A stretch of DNA of 64,000 nt from Toxorhynchites rutilus septentrionalis (Eukaryota > Arthropoda > Insecta > Diptera > Culicidae), in assembly GCF_029784135.1 (NCBI RefSeq), contig NC_073746.1:61044097-61108096 (forward strand), in the 5' to 3' direction. The position numbers were made by a program, and so were the translations under genes. Numbering within the stretch: the first letter of the stretch is position 1; each line of letters begins with the position of its first letter. This document shows, piece by piece, positions 11,270 through 21,212 of this stretch. A model generated the notes under the pieces. The model was not told the origin of the DNA and did not search any database. It saw only the letters and a list, made by a program, of their open reading frames with translations.

Positions 11270-11790
11270 CAGGTTGGGCAGCTTATGTTTTGAGAGCTAC
11301 GTGCAACGGTTCGCTGATACTGACCTTGATGTGAAAGATTTTGAAGACTTCCTGAAGAAGCCTGAGGATGTTTACGTTGGTATCGAGAAGAAGAAGCTGA
11401 AAATTCGGTTTGTTGTGTCAATATAGAACTCGTGAAACAGATTTCAAGGCGATTTGATTTCAGCGATCCGGTTATCAAAACGGCGACCTTGATAAAAACC
11501 GACCAAATTCTCGTCAAGCTACCAAATCTTAATGAGACTTGGATAAGGAATCAAAGCCACCCAAGACGAAACTTATGAGGCAAAAATTGAGCGACTCAGA
11601 TATAAATTGGTCACAGCTGCTGGATGTGAAAAGGCGTGATGAAAATTTTTGGTATCCATTGCTAAGGTCATTTGTAAAACCCTTTTTGATAACATTCATC
11701 AGCGAATATTTTTGCTTTACAATGTCAACAAAACAATATCCGGAAATCGGTTCTGCAATTATAGAATCTATTTTGAAAGCGATAAACTAA
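11270..11790 (+). pseudogene. Broken frame in the hAT-like element, possible transposase debris
   Basis: Discontinuous frames read DLDVKDFEDFLKKPEDVYVG and, at 11539-11790, a stretch with FWYPLLRSFVKPFL and a SxxQYPEIGSAIIESI end. The pattern of an aromatic-rich helix then a short C-terminal helix is compatible with the C-terminus of hAT transposases, but the diagnostic hAT dimerisation residues are not convincingly present. It lies between the ITmD37E copy and the right hAT terminus, where transposase exon sequence would be expected. Confidence 0.35.
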
Positions 11791-12905
11791 GTATCGACTA
11801 AGGAGCTCCTGATGAAATTGACGAAAAATTTTAAAGCAAAGTTCAACAAAACCATGTATAAACATCATACAATTCAGAGGATTAGAAGAAAACCTGTTTA
11901 TGATTTATTTTGTTGCATTGATACGACTTCAAAAATCCTTGTTTTAATAGAAAATTTAATAAGTCCTTAAATAACATAAATAAATTCAAAATGAAAATAA
12001 ACCATCATTTTAATTTTTTCCCCTTGATTTTTCGATATAGATTTTTTATACAGATTTTTTTTGCTAAGAATACAGATATATAGATTTTTTCAGAAAATTT
12101 TATAGAATTAAATGTGGCAACCCTGGTCGGTAACCAGAAAATAACGAAAGAAACAAGCGACAAACAATGATTAGAAATAGAGCCATAATAAGGGAATAAA
12201 TGGATTGGTTCAAGACGACTTTTCACATCGGCAAGGTACAAAATTATTCAAACTGTGCTCCACTGATACTTGTGGATAGATGAGATACTTGTGGAAGAAA
12301 GCTCGCTGGCCTAGCGTCCTCATTCAACTTGCAGATAAACTGTTAACAAAGGTCGAACTTTGTTTTTAAACAACTTTTACATGATTTTAGAATATTGTTT
12401 TCAAATTTGAAGACGCACATAATTGAAACTGACAATAAAAACAGGTGCCAATGCACAATGGTTGTTACTCATGATAGAGCGCTTACTTTTATGTTGTCAA
12501 AAATAGGGTGACCAAAATTTTCGATGAAATAACTAACTTTTTTTATCTTTATAGATAGAGGTAAACATAGTTCGACAATGTTGTAGCTCCAATTATTTGA
12601 GACATCTTTGTAGAACAAAGTTTTTCCCTATCTCTTGAAATAACCGATATAGCGCCTTTTTTCTAAGTTACGTTAGGGTCACCATGAAAAAACTGTTTTT
12701 TTGCTCTAACTTTTATGTTTGAAATTTTACATGCAAACTGTCTTCAAAAGACTTTTAGAGCTTACTAATACAAACATTTCTCGATGCAGAACTCGTCAAT
12801 ATCTCAACTTTACTCAAAGTTATTGATATTTCTTCCCAAAAAACACGCTATTTTAATTTGTTTGTCATTCTTTCTGGGGCTTTATTGGTCTCATTTGAAA
12901 GAGCT

Positions 12906-13052
12906 TTTTTTTCTCTATTATAGTGACTTTCAACACATTTCGGCTGGTTCGTCACTTTTACTTCCATTTTTGGAAGGATGTCGGGAGTGAGAATTGAACT
13001 CGTGATCTCTGCGTGAGAGGTATGGATGTTACCACTACGTCAGATCGCCTCC
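12906..13052 (-). mobile_element. tRNA-derived SINE (second family), copy 1
   Basis: On the minus strand the element starts GGAGGCGATCTGACGTAGTG: the CTGACGTAGTGGTAACATCC stretch is an A-box-like tRNA D-arm and GAGTTCAATTCTC a B-box-like T-arm. A tRNA-unrelated body follows (GTGACGAACCAGCCGAAATG). It sits in the loop of the inner palindrome. The body phrase recurs on the plus strand at 44655-44737, showing that it is a dispersed element and not a tRNA gene. Confidence 0.7.
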
Positions 13053-13559
13053 ACGAAAGAGAGCATATTTCACTCTAAATGATTTGTGGTTTTCAAAACT
13101 ATGTTATTTTTTGTGTTCGAGTAAATTAAAACTGAAACCATCAGTTTTTGGGTAAAAACCAACAATAACTTTGAGTAGGAATAAGATATAGACAAGTTCT
13201 GCATCGCAAAATGTTGGTATCGACAAGCTCTAAAAGTCATACGAGGGCAGTTTTCATGTAGAATTTGAAATATAGAAGTTAAAGCAGAAAAAACACGTTT
13301 TTTCATGGTCACCCTAATGCTACTTAGAAAAAAACCGTAAATCGATTATTTTAAAAGATAGATAAATGCTTCTTTTCTACAATGTTGTTTGAAATATGTG
13401 GGATTGGATAATTTTAAGTATGTTAAATAAAGCGTCAAATTTCGATCAGAAATACGACATTTCTTTTTCCCCAACCCAATATAACAAGTTTGTCTAAGAT
13501 AGTTTTCGTCTAAACAATATATATTTCCCTCAAAGTTGTTTTTAGCGCCTTCTATCTGA

Positions 13560-14059
13560 GTTGCATAAGGGTAAAGTGACCAGATGGTCAGAGGTCTAAC
13601 GCGGGACACAAAAAACAAAACATTATGTTTATACGTTATGTGAACATAAACCATAGTTTAAAGAGTCCCATTATTCGTGAAACTCTTACCATGTGTCCTA
13701 GCAATTAAACCTGACCTGTATCATTTCTTACAAGTATCTGCACTCATTTGTGATGTGATTTTTCGGTGGTTTAGATTTTGTTTACGCCTGAAAATCTCTC
13801 ACTCGGTCAGAGCATTTAGGTCTGGCAAGCACGATTCAAATTCTACAATTTTCTTCCAATTATCGAATGGAATGCTCGCAAATTCCAATCCATTTTTCAT
13901 CGATTTTATTGTTAACGTATGCATTAAAAAAATGGACTAATTTCGGATGGCGATGGAAAAAAAAACTACAAAAGATTTGATGGAACAAATTTTCCTTAAA
14001 TGTTAGGTTTATTAAGCCTACAACAAAAATGATTCAAGGCTGTTGATTCGCAGTCACTG
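13560..14059. other. Mosaic interior, no gene
   Basis: It contains AAGTGACCAGATGGTCAGAG (13574 onwards), a GTGACC-type transposon edge also seen at the inverted-repeat arms, and AT-rich filler. No coding frame is recognisable. Confidence 0.35.
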
Positions 14060-14960
14060 TTAAGCAACTTGATGAGTTTTTCATACTGCCCCCATACTCA
14101 ACCCCGCAGCGAAGGAGTGGGCATTCTGAGGCACATTGTGTCCGCCAGATATAGCCAATCTGGTATTTTCAATATCCTCTCTCTGCCGCTCCTTTAGCCG
14201 GGAGATCGAAGCAACCGGTCAAATGATTAAGGAGAATCTGGCAAAAATGGACATTTTTATGCGGAAGCGTCAGACGAGACCGACCGTATCTGAGTAGCAG
14301 GCAATCATCCAGAAGCAGTAGCTTGAGGCACCGGTGAAAAACTTCTTTCCGGTTAAAGAAGTGAAAAACTTCTTTCCGTACTCATATTGAGAGATAAAAC
14401 GTACTAAAACGTAAGAAGTGAAAAACTTCTTTCCGTACTCATATTGAGAGATAAAACGTACTTGATGCTAGAATTCAACGAATTCAAGGGACCGGATACT
14501 TTACTCTTCCCAGATAAGTGAAGGCAACAAATATATCACCCACATCAAGTTCTCCAAGAAGGTCATTCTCTGACAAACGAGAAGAGAATGTCCAAGCCGC
14601 TCTTCTTTCGAGTTATATGGTAAACTGGGAGATATACAGTACGAAGTGCTTGCCTGAAGTTGCGAAGGTGATGTGGTCGAACCTGGGATCAGCCCATTAT
14701 GCCAAAAGATCACTGGAGGATGGATCGGCTGGAGATAAACCGCCAACCTTCCCAACATCCCCAGCTGCGACCGATAGAAACATTTTGGGCGAATGGCCAA
14801 AATGGAAAGACAGCCGACCACCAAAGCCACGAAAAGGTAAAAGAACACGCCGACATACATCTTCTCATCGGCCATGAGGTTCCGGCCAACTTCCGTAAGG
14901 CGGCCAAGCGTTTCATTTACGATATTTCTTCAAACAACCCTGTCTCTTCCTGTCCCGTAT
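14060..14960 (+). pseudogene. DD37-type (ITm superfamily) transposase relic
   Basis: Interrupted frames give HIKFSKKVIL (the KxxVWxAI-like strand before the second Asp), MWSNLGSAHYAK (normally WxDxASxHxAK), and then QLRPIETFWANGQNGK, the PIExFW motif carrying the last catalytic acidic residue. The order and motifs match DD37-type transposases, but the sequence is clearly a different family from the three ITmD37E copies. Multiple frameshifts and stops, and a 57-bp tandem duplication at 14358-14465, show it is dead. Confidence 0.75.
14334..14465 (+). repeat. 57-bp tandem duplication inside transposase relic
   Basis: GAAGTGAAAAACTTCTTTCC starts at 14358 and again at 14415, with identical TACTCATATTGAGAGATAAA continuations. 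A shorter third copy of the GTGAAAAACTTCTTTCCG phrase precedes at ~14337. This is a local slippage-type duplication. Confidence 0.85.
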
Positions 14961-15603
14961 ACACTAGTTATTCCGGCTTATTTAACACGTTAAGCCCTGA
15001 CCGAGCTAGGGGATCAAAGATGAACTTTTCGTCTGACTCACGTTGGTCCCTGCGGAACAATAGGGGACTTTTATAAAAATCATTTTCTAATTTTTTTTCC
15101 TGTCGTTTCCATTTGACACTCTCTAAACAATAAGTCCACTGTCGGTGCGATGAAACCAGCTCAACGTATTAATCTTTGGATGCATTGGAAGATCTCTTGA
15201 ACAGTCTGTCAAATAAATGTTTTTTTTTTGTGGTTCACCCATTTAATAAAATCAACATGATCAAATTGTGATATTGAAATATATTGATATCGCGGGACAT
15301 TTTCGTTTCTTTTCGAATTTTTATTTCATCGAAAATTTTGGTCACCCTATTTTTGACAGCATAAAAGCAAGCGCTCTATCATGAGTAACAACTTTGTCTA
15401 AGACAGTTTTTGTCTAGAGAATAACTGTCAAGCTCTAAATGCTAATTTCCACTTAAATGCATCGCCTGGACCATTGTGCAATGTCACATAATATGAGTTT
15501 CGTAAGAAGCAGTACCATTCGAAACATGAATTAAAAAATGTATGATATAAATATTATATTTATATGTTTTTGATTTTATGATTTTCTGCACATCCCAAAT
15601 TTA

Positions 15604-15925
15604 TACAGTAGAACCGGATGATCCGCAGTGCGGCTTATCCGCGAAAGTGAGTTTCGTAGTAATTCTATAGATCATCCCGAAATTTTTCAGTGAGTGGTAG
15701 GGTCTAGCTCTTTTGTTTTGGTCATGGCTCTCACATTATCTGATCACTTGTGTACACAATGGATAGTTTAATGATTTCTGTATTTATGGAACATAGTTTT
15801 CAAGTTGAAATATCTTTTTTCCAAGTTTGTACCTCATTTTTAGCGCTTGATTGCGTTATCCGTGATTTTCGTTATACACGGTGATCTTGTCCGACTATTC
15901 CGCGGATAATCGGGGTTCTACTGTA
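15604..15925. mobile_element. pogo-like MITE, copy 1
   Basis: 318 bp (15606-15923) between TA dinucleotides, with ends CAGTAGAACCGGATGATCCG and CGGATAATCGGGGTTCTACTG inverted. The TA duplication and CAGTAGAAC terminus suit the pogo/Tigger group of Tc1-like elements. No coding capacity. Copy 2 lies inverted at 52543-52839 with the same interior (TGGTCATGACTxxCA, ATGATTTxTGTAT). Confidence 0.85.
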
Positions 15926-16024
15926 TTTATAACAATAATTATGCGTGTAAATTCTCTTTTTTTTTATTTTTATAGTCTGTTATGTGGAAAATACGTGGTA
16001 AAATTCATTTGGAGCTAACATATT

Positions 16025-16697
16025 TGTTACGGACAGCTGAGGCTTATCGCGGATCGAGTTACAGATCCATAAGATAAGCAATATTTGAGATTATATTTAG
16101 AAAAGACCTCCAAGCGAGGTATAGAAACGTTTAGAAAGGACCAATGTAAGGCAATTAAAAGATGTAAGAGCTCAAGTGTTTTGTTAGGCTAGAAAACGCT
16201 TGTAGTTCGAAATTATTGCCGGTCATAAATTCAGAATGGACGAATATTTAAATAGCGTCCGGTAAACAATTTAATGCATGCATCATTTAGGATGCATTTT
16301 TATTACCCTTTTCCATCCCTAGCTGCGCTCAGCCAGATACACCAGCAGGGTGTAATAAAATAAAAGGATGTTATTTAGAGCGAAGGATGGAAAGGGGAAA
16401 TCCAAGAATAAGATAGGCGCACCGACGAGGTGCTATAAACTTAAGGTATTTTCTTAGGGTAGTGCAGCCGTCTCAGACTGCACGTTACCTACGCTAGAAG
16501 AAGGGACAAGGAAGGTAGATGATCTAAACGAAACCGATATGTTATCGGTTTTCAAGAGAGAGAGAGGAGATGTTCCTCGTCAATCTTAGTTTAAGGAACC
16601 ATGTATATATTGTGAAACTTTTGAATAAATTTTTTAGTATTGTAACAGAACTCACGCGAAAGCGTTAAAATTTTTCTTTCAATAGAGAAATTTTTCA
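16025..16697 (+). repeat. 5' LTR of the Bel/Pao element
   Basis: 673 bp. It carries an AATAAA at 16624-16629 shortly before the 3' end and a TATATATTG stretch at ~16607. Compared with the 3' LTR I see one indel: TTACCTACGC here against TTACCATACGC there. Confidence 0.95.
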
Positions 16698-16714
16698 TGG
16701 TGGCTCCAGAGAGG
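16698..16714 (+). other. Candidate primer-binding site
   Basis: TGGTGGCTCCAGAGAGG follows the 5' LTR directly. TGG at the first positions complements the CCA end of a tRNA, as in LTR retrotransposon primer sites. The tRNA species was not identified. Confidence 0.55.
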
Positions 16715-16752
16715 AGCAGTGAAGATTTCCAAAGTGGAAAAAAGTGAAACTC

Positions 16753-17240
16753 GCGAACTCTTCTCGACAGTGGATGCGAGAAGTGATAATTCGCGAAAAT
16801 TTATCGGCAGTGGATGCCAACAGTGTTAATCGCGAATAAAAAGTCTTTTTCAAAGTTAATTCGCGAACTCTTCAAATAGCAGTGGATGCCAAAAGTGAAC
16901 TCTTCTCAGCAGTGGATGCGAGAAGTGATAATTCGCGAAAATTTATCGGCAGTGGATGCCAACAGTGTTAATCGCGAATAAAAAGTCTTTTTCAAAGTTA
17001 ATTCGCGAACTCTTCAAATAGCAGTGGATGCCAAAAGTGAACTCTTCTCAGCAGTGGATGCGAGAAGTGATAATTCGCGAAAATTTATCGGCAGTGGATG
17101 CCAACAGTGTTAATCGCGAATAAAAAGTATTTTTCAAAGATAATTTGCGAACTCTTCAATCGGCAGTGGATGCCAAAAGTGTTTCTTTCAACCGAAATAA
17201 ACATTGTGAATTGATTAAGAAACCGGCAGTGGATGCCAAA
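16753..17240 (+). repeat. Leader repeats, 142-bp period, GCAGTGGATGCC subrepeats
   Basis: The phrase GATAATTCGCGAAAATTTAT starts at 16785, 16927 and 17069, an exact 142-bp spacing. Within and beyond these units a shorter GCAGTGGATGCCAAAAGTG phrase recurs about ten times. The array is in the untranslated leader of the Bel/Pao element, upstream of the first start codon at 17465. Confidence 0.9.
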
Positions 17241-17464
17241 AGTGTTCCTTTCAAACGGAGACAAATATAAGTGAATTAACCAGCAAAAACCTTAAGCAGC
17301 AGTAGACGCAGCAGCACCAACAGTAGCACCACCAGAGGTGACAACAACATCCGAGCCAGAAGGCCTCCCAGGACAAGGAGAGAATCGCCCAAGCACCAAC
17401 ACGGAAAGACGGAGATAGGACCGGATCAACAAAAAAGGTGTGATTTTTCCATTTTAGTTTAGTC

Positions 17465-20400
17465 ATGTCTTATCAATTCATTAGGAATAAGAATGGCAAT
17501 TGCCGCTTGTGCAATGAGCCTGATTCTAGGGACGATTTAGTCGCGTGCGATGAATGTGACCGATGGTTCCATTTGACATGCGCAGGCCTAAATAAAAAAC
17601 CTAAACAAACAGAAAGATGGATATGCCCCAAATGCAAGACCATAGAGAACGAATTGTTAAGACTTCAAAAAACACAACCAACACCAATAGAAGAGATGAT
17701 GAATATCCATAGAGAATCTATGCGGGCTCTAGTAGAAACTCTTAAAATTAAGAACGAGGGTAGAGAAGAAACCCCTGATTCAAATAGACTGTTACACCGG
17801 CAATCTCTCTTAGACCTCCCCTATTTTGATGGGTCATATAAGATATGGCCTAGATTTAAAATAACGTTCGAAGAAACTACCCTTCAAGGAAACTTTTCCG
17901 ATTTAGAAAATATAAATCGTTTACAGAAATATCTCAAAGGAGACGCGCTGAAATTAGTGAGCGCTCTTTTAATCGATAAAGCTAATGTTCCAAAAATAAT
18001 GGAAAAACTAAATCTACGGTTCGGAAATCCCGAAACCATTTATTCGAATTTATTGAAGGAAATGCTAAATGCGAGGAATCCACATTTTGGATCACCCCAA
18101 ACAATGATTGATTTTGTAACATCGCTTGATTGTTTCGTGACAAATATAAAAATACTAAAACACGATGAATATCTCAATGATCCTAGATTGATTCGTGATT
18201 TAGTTTTAAAACTTCCAAACGACTTGCATCATCAATGGATCAAGTTTGTAGCTGATACAAAGAAAACAAGAGATATAATTGATCCATTTATACCGACGCT
18301 AGAGGACCTTTATAATTGGTTAAAACCTCAAGAAGAGTTGGCCACGATGCTACAGTCGGAGAGGAAAGAAAAACCTCATAAGAGCGGATATTTGAATACA
18401 CATGCTGTAAAGGAACAAAAATATAGGCCGAAGCGCCTACCAAAGTGTTTCGCATGCCGAAACGAGCATAAGACATCAGAATGTTCAATTTTTAAAAATA
18501 TGAACGTTCAACAAAGGAGTGATTTTATTTTTAAACACAGGCTATGTTTAGCATGTTGTAATTATACAAACCACATGGCAAAAGATTGCAGGATCGCAAA
18601 GCCTTGTGGAATCGATGGATGCAAACTTAGACACCACGCATTACTGCATAGAGCAACTCAGAGAGATGCTAACCTTAATAATACAGAAAGCGTTAATTGT
18701 CATGTAAATAAAGAGAACAAAATACTGTATCAAATCCTTCCAGTTACATTGGGCTGCGGAAAAAAGGAAATTAAAACTTTCGCATTTTTAGACCCTGGGT
18801 CATCAGTAAGTTTGATTCACGCTGATATTAAAAATAAACTTGGAACACAAGGGCGTAACAACCCCTTAACGCTGGTTTGGACTAATGGCGAAACTCAGCA
18901 AGAACTAGATAGTGAAGAAATTTCCCTAAGTATACAAGGATGCAATAATCAACGTTATAACATACATAATTTGAGGACTGTGTCGGAATTATCTCTTCCC
19001 TCACAGTCAATGAATATTCATGAATTACGACGAGAATACAATCACTTAGAAGATATAACTCTCGAAGGATATGAAAATGCTATGCCAAAAATACTGTTAG
19101 GTTTACCGCATTCGTTTTTGATAAGCGGTAGGGAGACGCGATCAGGTAAATTTAATGAACCAGTCGCACAGAACACTAAACTCGGATGGGTTTTGTTCGG
19201 GCAAACTAACGAACATAAAAAATTGAAAGGACACGTGCTGATGAACGACGAAATTGATTCATCAGATTATTTCAATAAAATGATGGAAAATTATTTTAGC
19301 CTAGAAGATTTCGGGATAAAAGTACCTGTAAAAACCTTGATGTCTAACGATGAAAAAAGATCGATTGATATCATGAATTCCACTTTGAAATATGAAGAAG
19401 GAAGTTATGAAATTGGGCTGCTTTGGAAACAGGAGGATGTACAATTTCCGCATAGCTATCAATCAGCCATGAACAGACTACGTGGTCAAGAATCAAAAAT
19501 GCGTAAAAATCAATGTCTACGTAAATGGTATGTTGAGAAAATAAAGGAATATGAAACCAAGGGATACGCTAGAAAACTCACTCCCACAGAACAGCAGCAA
19601 CGTGATCCAAAAATATTTTACTTACCGCACTTTACAGTTGTGAACCTAAATAAACAGCCCATAAAGCCACGGCTTGTTTTTGATGCCGCTGCTAAGGTTA
19701 AGGGAGAGTCCCTAAACACGAATTTATTACAAGGCCCGGATGCAACGACGTCGCTATTTGGAGTGTTAATACGATTTAGAGAAGGAAAATTTGCGATAAC
19801 TGGAGACATCAAAGAAATGTTTCATCAAGTTAAAATAAGAAAGGAAGATACCACTATTTCCTCACCACCTCTTAACTTTGTTGGAGTAATTAAAAGTGCC
19901 CCAGGGAGTAAAGAGGAAATTAAGGGACCGCGAAATCCTCAAGAATGGGGAGTAAGAAAAACGGTTAACATCGAGCATGTAAAAGAGCTGGCGTCAAAAT
20001 TGAAACCGAAGCCACAAACAAAAAAGAAAGTCATAGGTAAAATAAGACCATATACCGGCACGATACAAAAGGCTATCGTAACCGCAATGGCAATTCTAGT
20101 ACTGGTAAATTTGACAAATGCCGTCAACATCCAGCCTATTGAGGAAGGGGGTTTAATGTTTGATCATGTTGGGTCATGTATAGTAAAGCGAGGAATTTGG
20201 AGGACAAATATTGTATCCAACTTAATTCCTAACGACGATATTTCTATGCTAGACTCTATTCATTCGAACTTAGAAAGAACCTTGAAGTTCATGGGGAATG
20301 TAACTCAAGACAGCGCTTTGACAGAACTTGTAATGTCGATAGAACGACAATGTAACAATGCAAAACAAGAAATAAATTTTTTATCACGATCAAAAAGGAG

Positions 20401-21181
20401 TCGTGGAATACTTGGGTTTTTGAAAGACCTGTTATTTGGGAGTAATGATGTGGAAGACGAAGTACAGTCTTTGCGTATTCACGAAGAGCAAAAACTTCAT
20501 GATATCTCACAAACCATGAGACTATTGAATCAAAGAAGCAAAAATATGGGAGATGAATTAAGCGTAAGAATTCGTAGACTAAATGAAGGAATGTTATCTT
20601 TGAAGGGAAAGTATTCCGAAGAAAGAACTAATATATTCGCAAGAAAATGTTTTGAGACCACAACGTTAGCTTTGCAATTGATTGATGGCATAACTCGAAA
20701 ATACAGGATAATTAAGACTCACCCTTTAGCCGAAAATGAAATGCAAAAGGCAATTCAAAATATAAAGAAGCAATTACCAGAAGGATACTCAATCCTTAGA
20801 GACCCACTTGCAGTTAAATACAACATTAAAATTGAAAATGGAACAGTAAATATAATAATGGAAAATGTAATTATTAATAAGGAAAACTTCGAAGTATTCA
20901 ATGTAATCCCTATTCCTGAAAATGGAAGTGTTATAAAAATAGATCACCATGTAATAGCAATTAATAATAAACATGAATTTTTTTACCCAGATGGAAATTT
21001 AATAAAGCTTAATGAAAGTCATTATGTGGTAAATCAGCCAGAATTAACCAGAGTTCCAGATTGCATAGCTGGAGCATTACTTCATGAAACGATAAAACAA
21101 AAATGCTCAACAAAGATGATGGAAGAACCATACACCATGTTAACAAAATTGAATAAGATCAACTCTATATTGCGACCCTAG
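17465..21181 (+). CDS. Bel/Pao Gag-protease-partial RT fused in frame to env-like region
   Basis: 1238 codons. Residues 13-57 form a PHD-type C4HC3 zinc finger (C13, C16, C28, C31, H36, C39, C54, C57). Residues ~115-270 are the Pao Gag domain (FDGSYKIWPRFKITF). Cys/His knuckles lie at ~330-390. An aspartic protease motif FLDPGSSVSLI is at ~441, with Pro where retroelement proteases usually have Ser/Thr. RT begins at ~735 (RLVFDAAAKV, DIKEMFHQV) but stops near residue ~796, before the catalytic Asp pair. What follows is unrelated: basic linker, a hydrophobic signal-like segment (~868-888), an RSKR furin-type site (975-978) followed by a Gly-rich hydrophobic stretch, then a long helical region. 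This resembles class I fusion glycoproteins of insect retroelements such as roo. The fusion comes from a deletion that keeps the frame. Confidence 0.9.
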   Translation: MSYQFIRNKNGNCRLCNEPDSRDDLVACDECDRWFHLTCAGLNKKPKQTERWICPKCKTIENELLRLQKTQPTPIEEMMNIHRESMRALVETLKIKNEGREETPDSNRLLHRQSLLDLPYFDGSYKIWPRFKITFEETTLQGNFSDLENINRLQKYLKGDALKLVSALLIDKANVPKIMEKLNLRFGNPETIYSNLLKEMLNARNPHFGSPQTMIDFVTSLDCFVTNIKILKHDEYLNDPRLIRDLVLKLPNDLHHQWIKFVADTKKTRDIIDPFIPTLEDLYNWLKPQEELATMLQSERKEKPHKSGYLNTHAVKEQKYRPKRLPKCFACRNEHKTSECSIFKNMNVQQRSDFIFKHRLCLACCNYTNHMAKDCRIAKPCGIDGCKLRHHALLHRATQRDANLNNTESVNCHVNKENKILYQILPVTLGCGKKEIKTFAFLDPGSSVSLIHADIKNKLGTQGRNNPLTLVWTNGETQQELDSEEISLSIQGCNNQRYNIHNLRTVSELSLPSQSMNIHELRREYNHLEDITLEGYENAMPKILLGLPHSFLISGRETRSGKFNEPVAQNTKLGWVLFGQTNEHKKLKGHVLMNDEIDSSDYFNKMMENYFSLEDFGIKVPVKTLMSNDEKRSIDIMNSTLKYEEGSYEIGLLWKQEDVQFPHSYQSAMNRLRGQESKMRKNQCLRKWYVEKIKEYETKGYARKLTPTEQQQRDPKIFYLPHFTVVNLNKQPIKPRLVFDAAAKVKGESLNTNLLQGPDATTSLFGVLIRFREGKFAITGDIKEMFHQVKIRKEDTTISSPPLNFVGVIKSAPGSKEEIKGPRNPQEWGVRKTVNIEHVKELASKLKPKPQTKKKVIGKIRPYTGTIQKAIVTAMAILVLVNLTNAVNIQPIEEGGLMFDHVGSCIVKRGIWRTNIVSNLIPNDDISMLDSIHSNLERTLKFMGNVTQDSALTELVMSIERQCNNAKQEINFLSRSKRSRGILGFLKDLLFGSNDVEDEVQSLRIHEEQKLHDISQTMRLLNQRSKNMGDELSVRIRRLNEGMLSLKGKYSEERTNIFARKCFETTTLALQLIDGITRKYRIIKTHPLAENEMQKAIQNIKKQLPEGYSILRDPLAVKYNIKIENGTVNIIMENVIINKENFEVFNVIPIPENGSVIKIDHHVIAINNKHEFFYPDGNLIKLNESHYVVNQPELTRVPDCIAGALLHETIKQKCSTKMMEEPYTMLTKLNKINSILRP

Positions 21182-21212
21182 CAAGATAATAATCCATTGT
21201 AATAATGTAGCC

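Larger units (their letters stand above)
8871..12133. mobile_element. hAT-like DNA transposon, 3.25 kb, with nested insertions
   Basis: Perfect 12-bp terminal inverted repeats CAGGGTTGCCAC (8879-8890) and GTGGCAACCCTG (12114-12125) are flanked by 8-bp direct repeats GTCGGTAG (8871-8878) and GTCGGTAA (12126-12133), one mismatch. An 8-bp duplication and a CAGGG terminus are hAT characteristics. Both subterminal regions are rich in ACAGATTTT/ACAGAATA repeats, as expected of transposase-binding sites. The interior holds a LINE tail (9594-9827), an ITmD37E copy (10055-11254) and a broken frame at 11270-11790 that may be transposase debris. The transposase family is not proven, so the hAT call rests on the ends. 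Confidence 0.75.
12461..15392. repeat. Inverted-repeat mosaic with 72-bp arms
   Basis: Sequence 12461-12532 (GTTGTTACTCATGATAGAGC...) and the reverse complement of 15321-15392 match over 72 bp with two mismatches. Inside, a second, more diverged inverted repeat pairs ~12550-12855 with ~13090-13560, including TTAGGGTCACCATGAAAAAA at 12675 and its inverse near 13295-13320. The loop of the inner palindrome holds a tRNA-derived SINE; the segment between inner and outer arms holds a DD37 transposase relic. Foldback-like or MITE-derived origin is inferred. A TGCACAATGG phrase adjoins the left arm and recurs inverted at 15472-15481. Confidence 0.75.
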
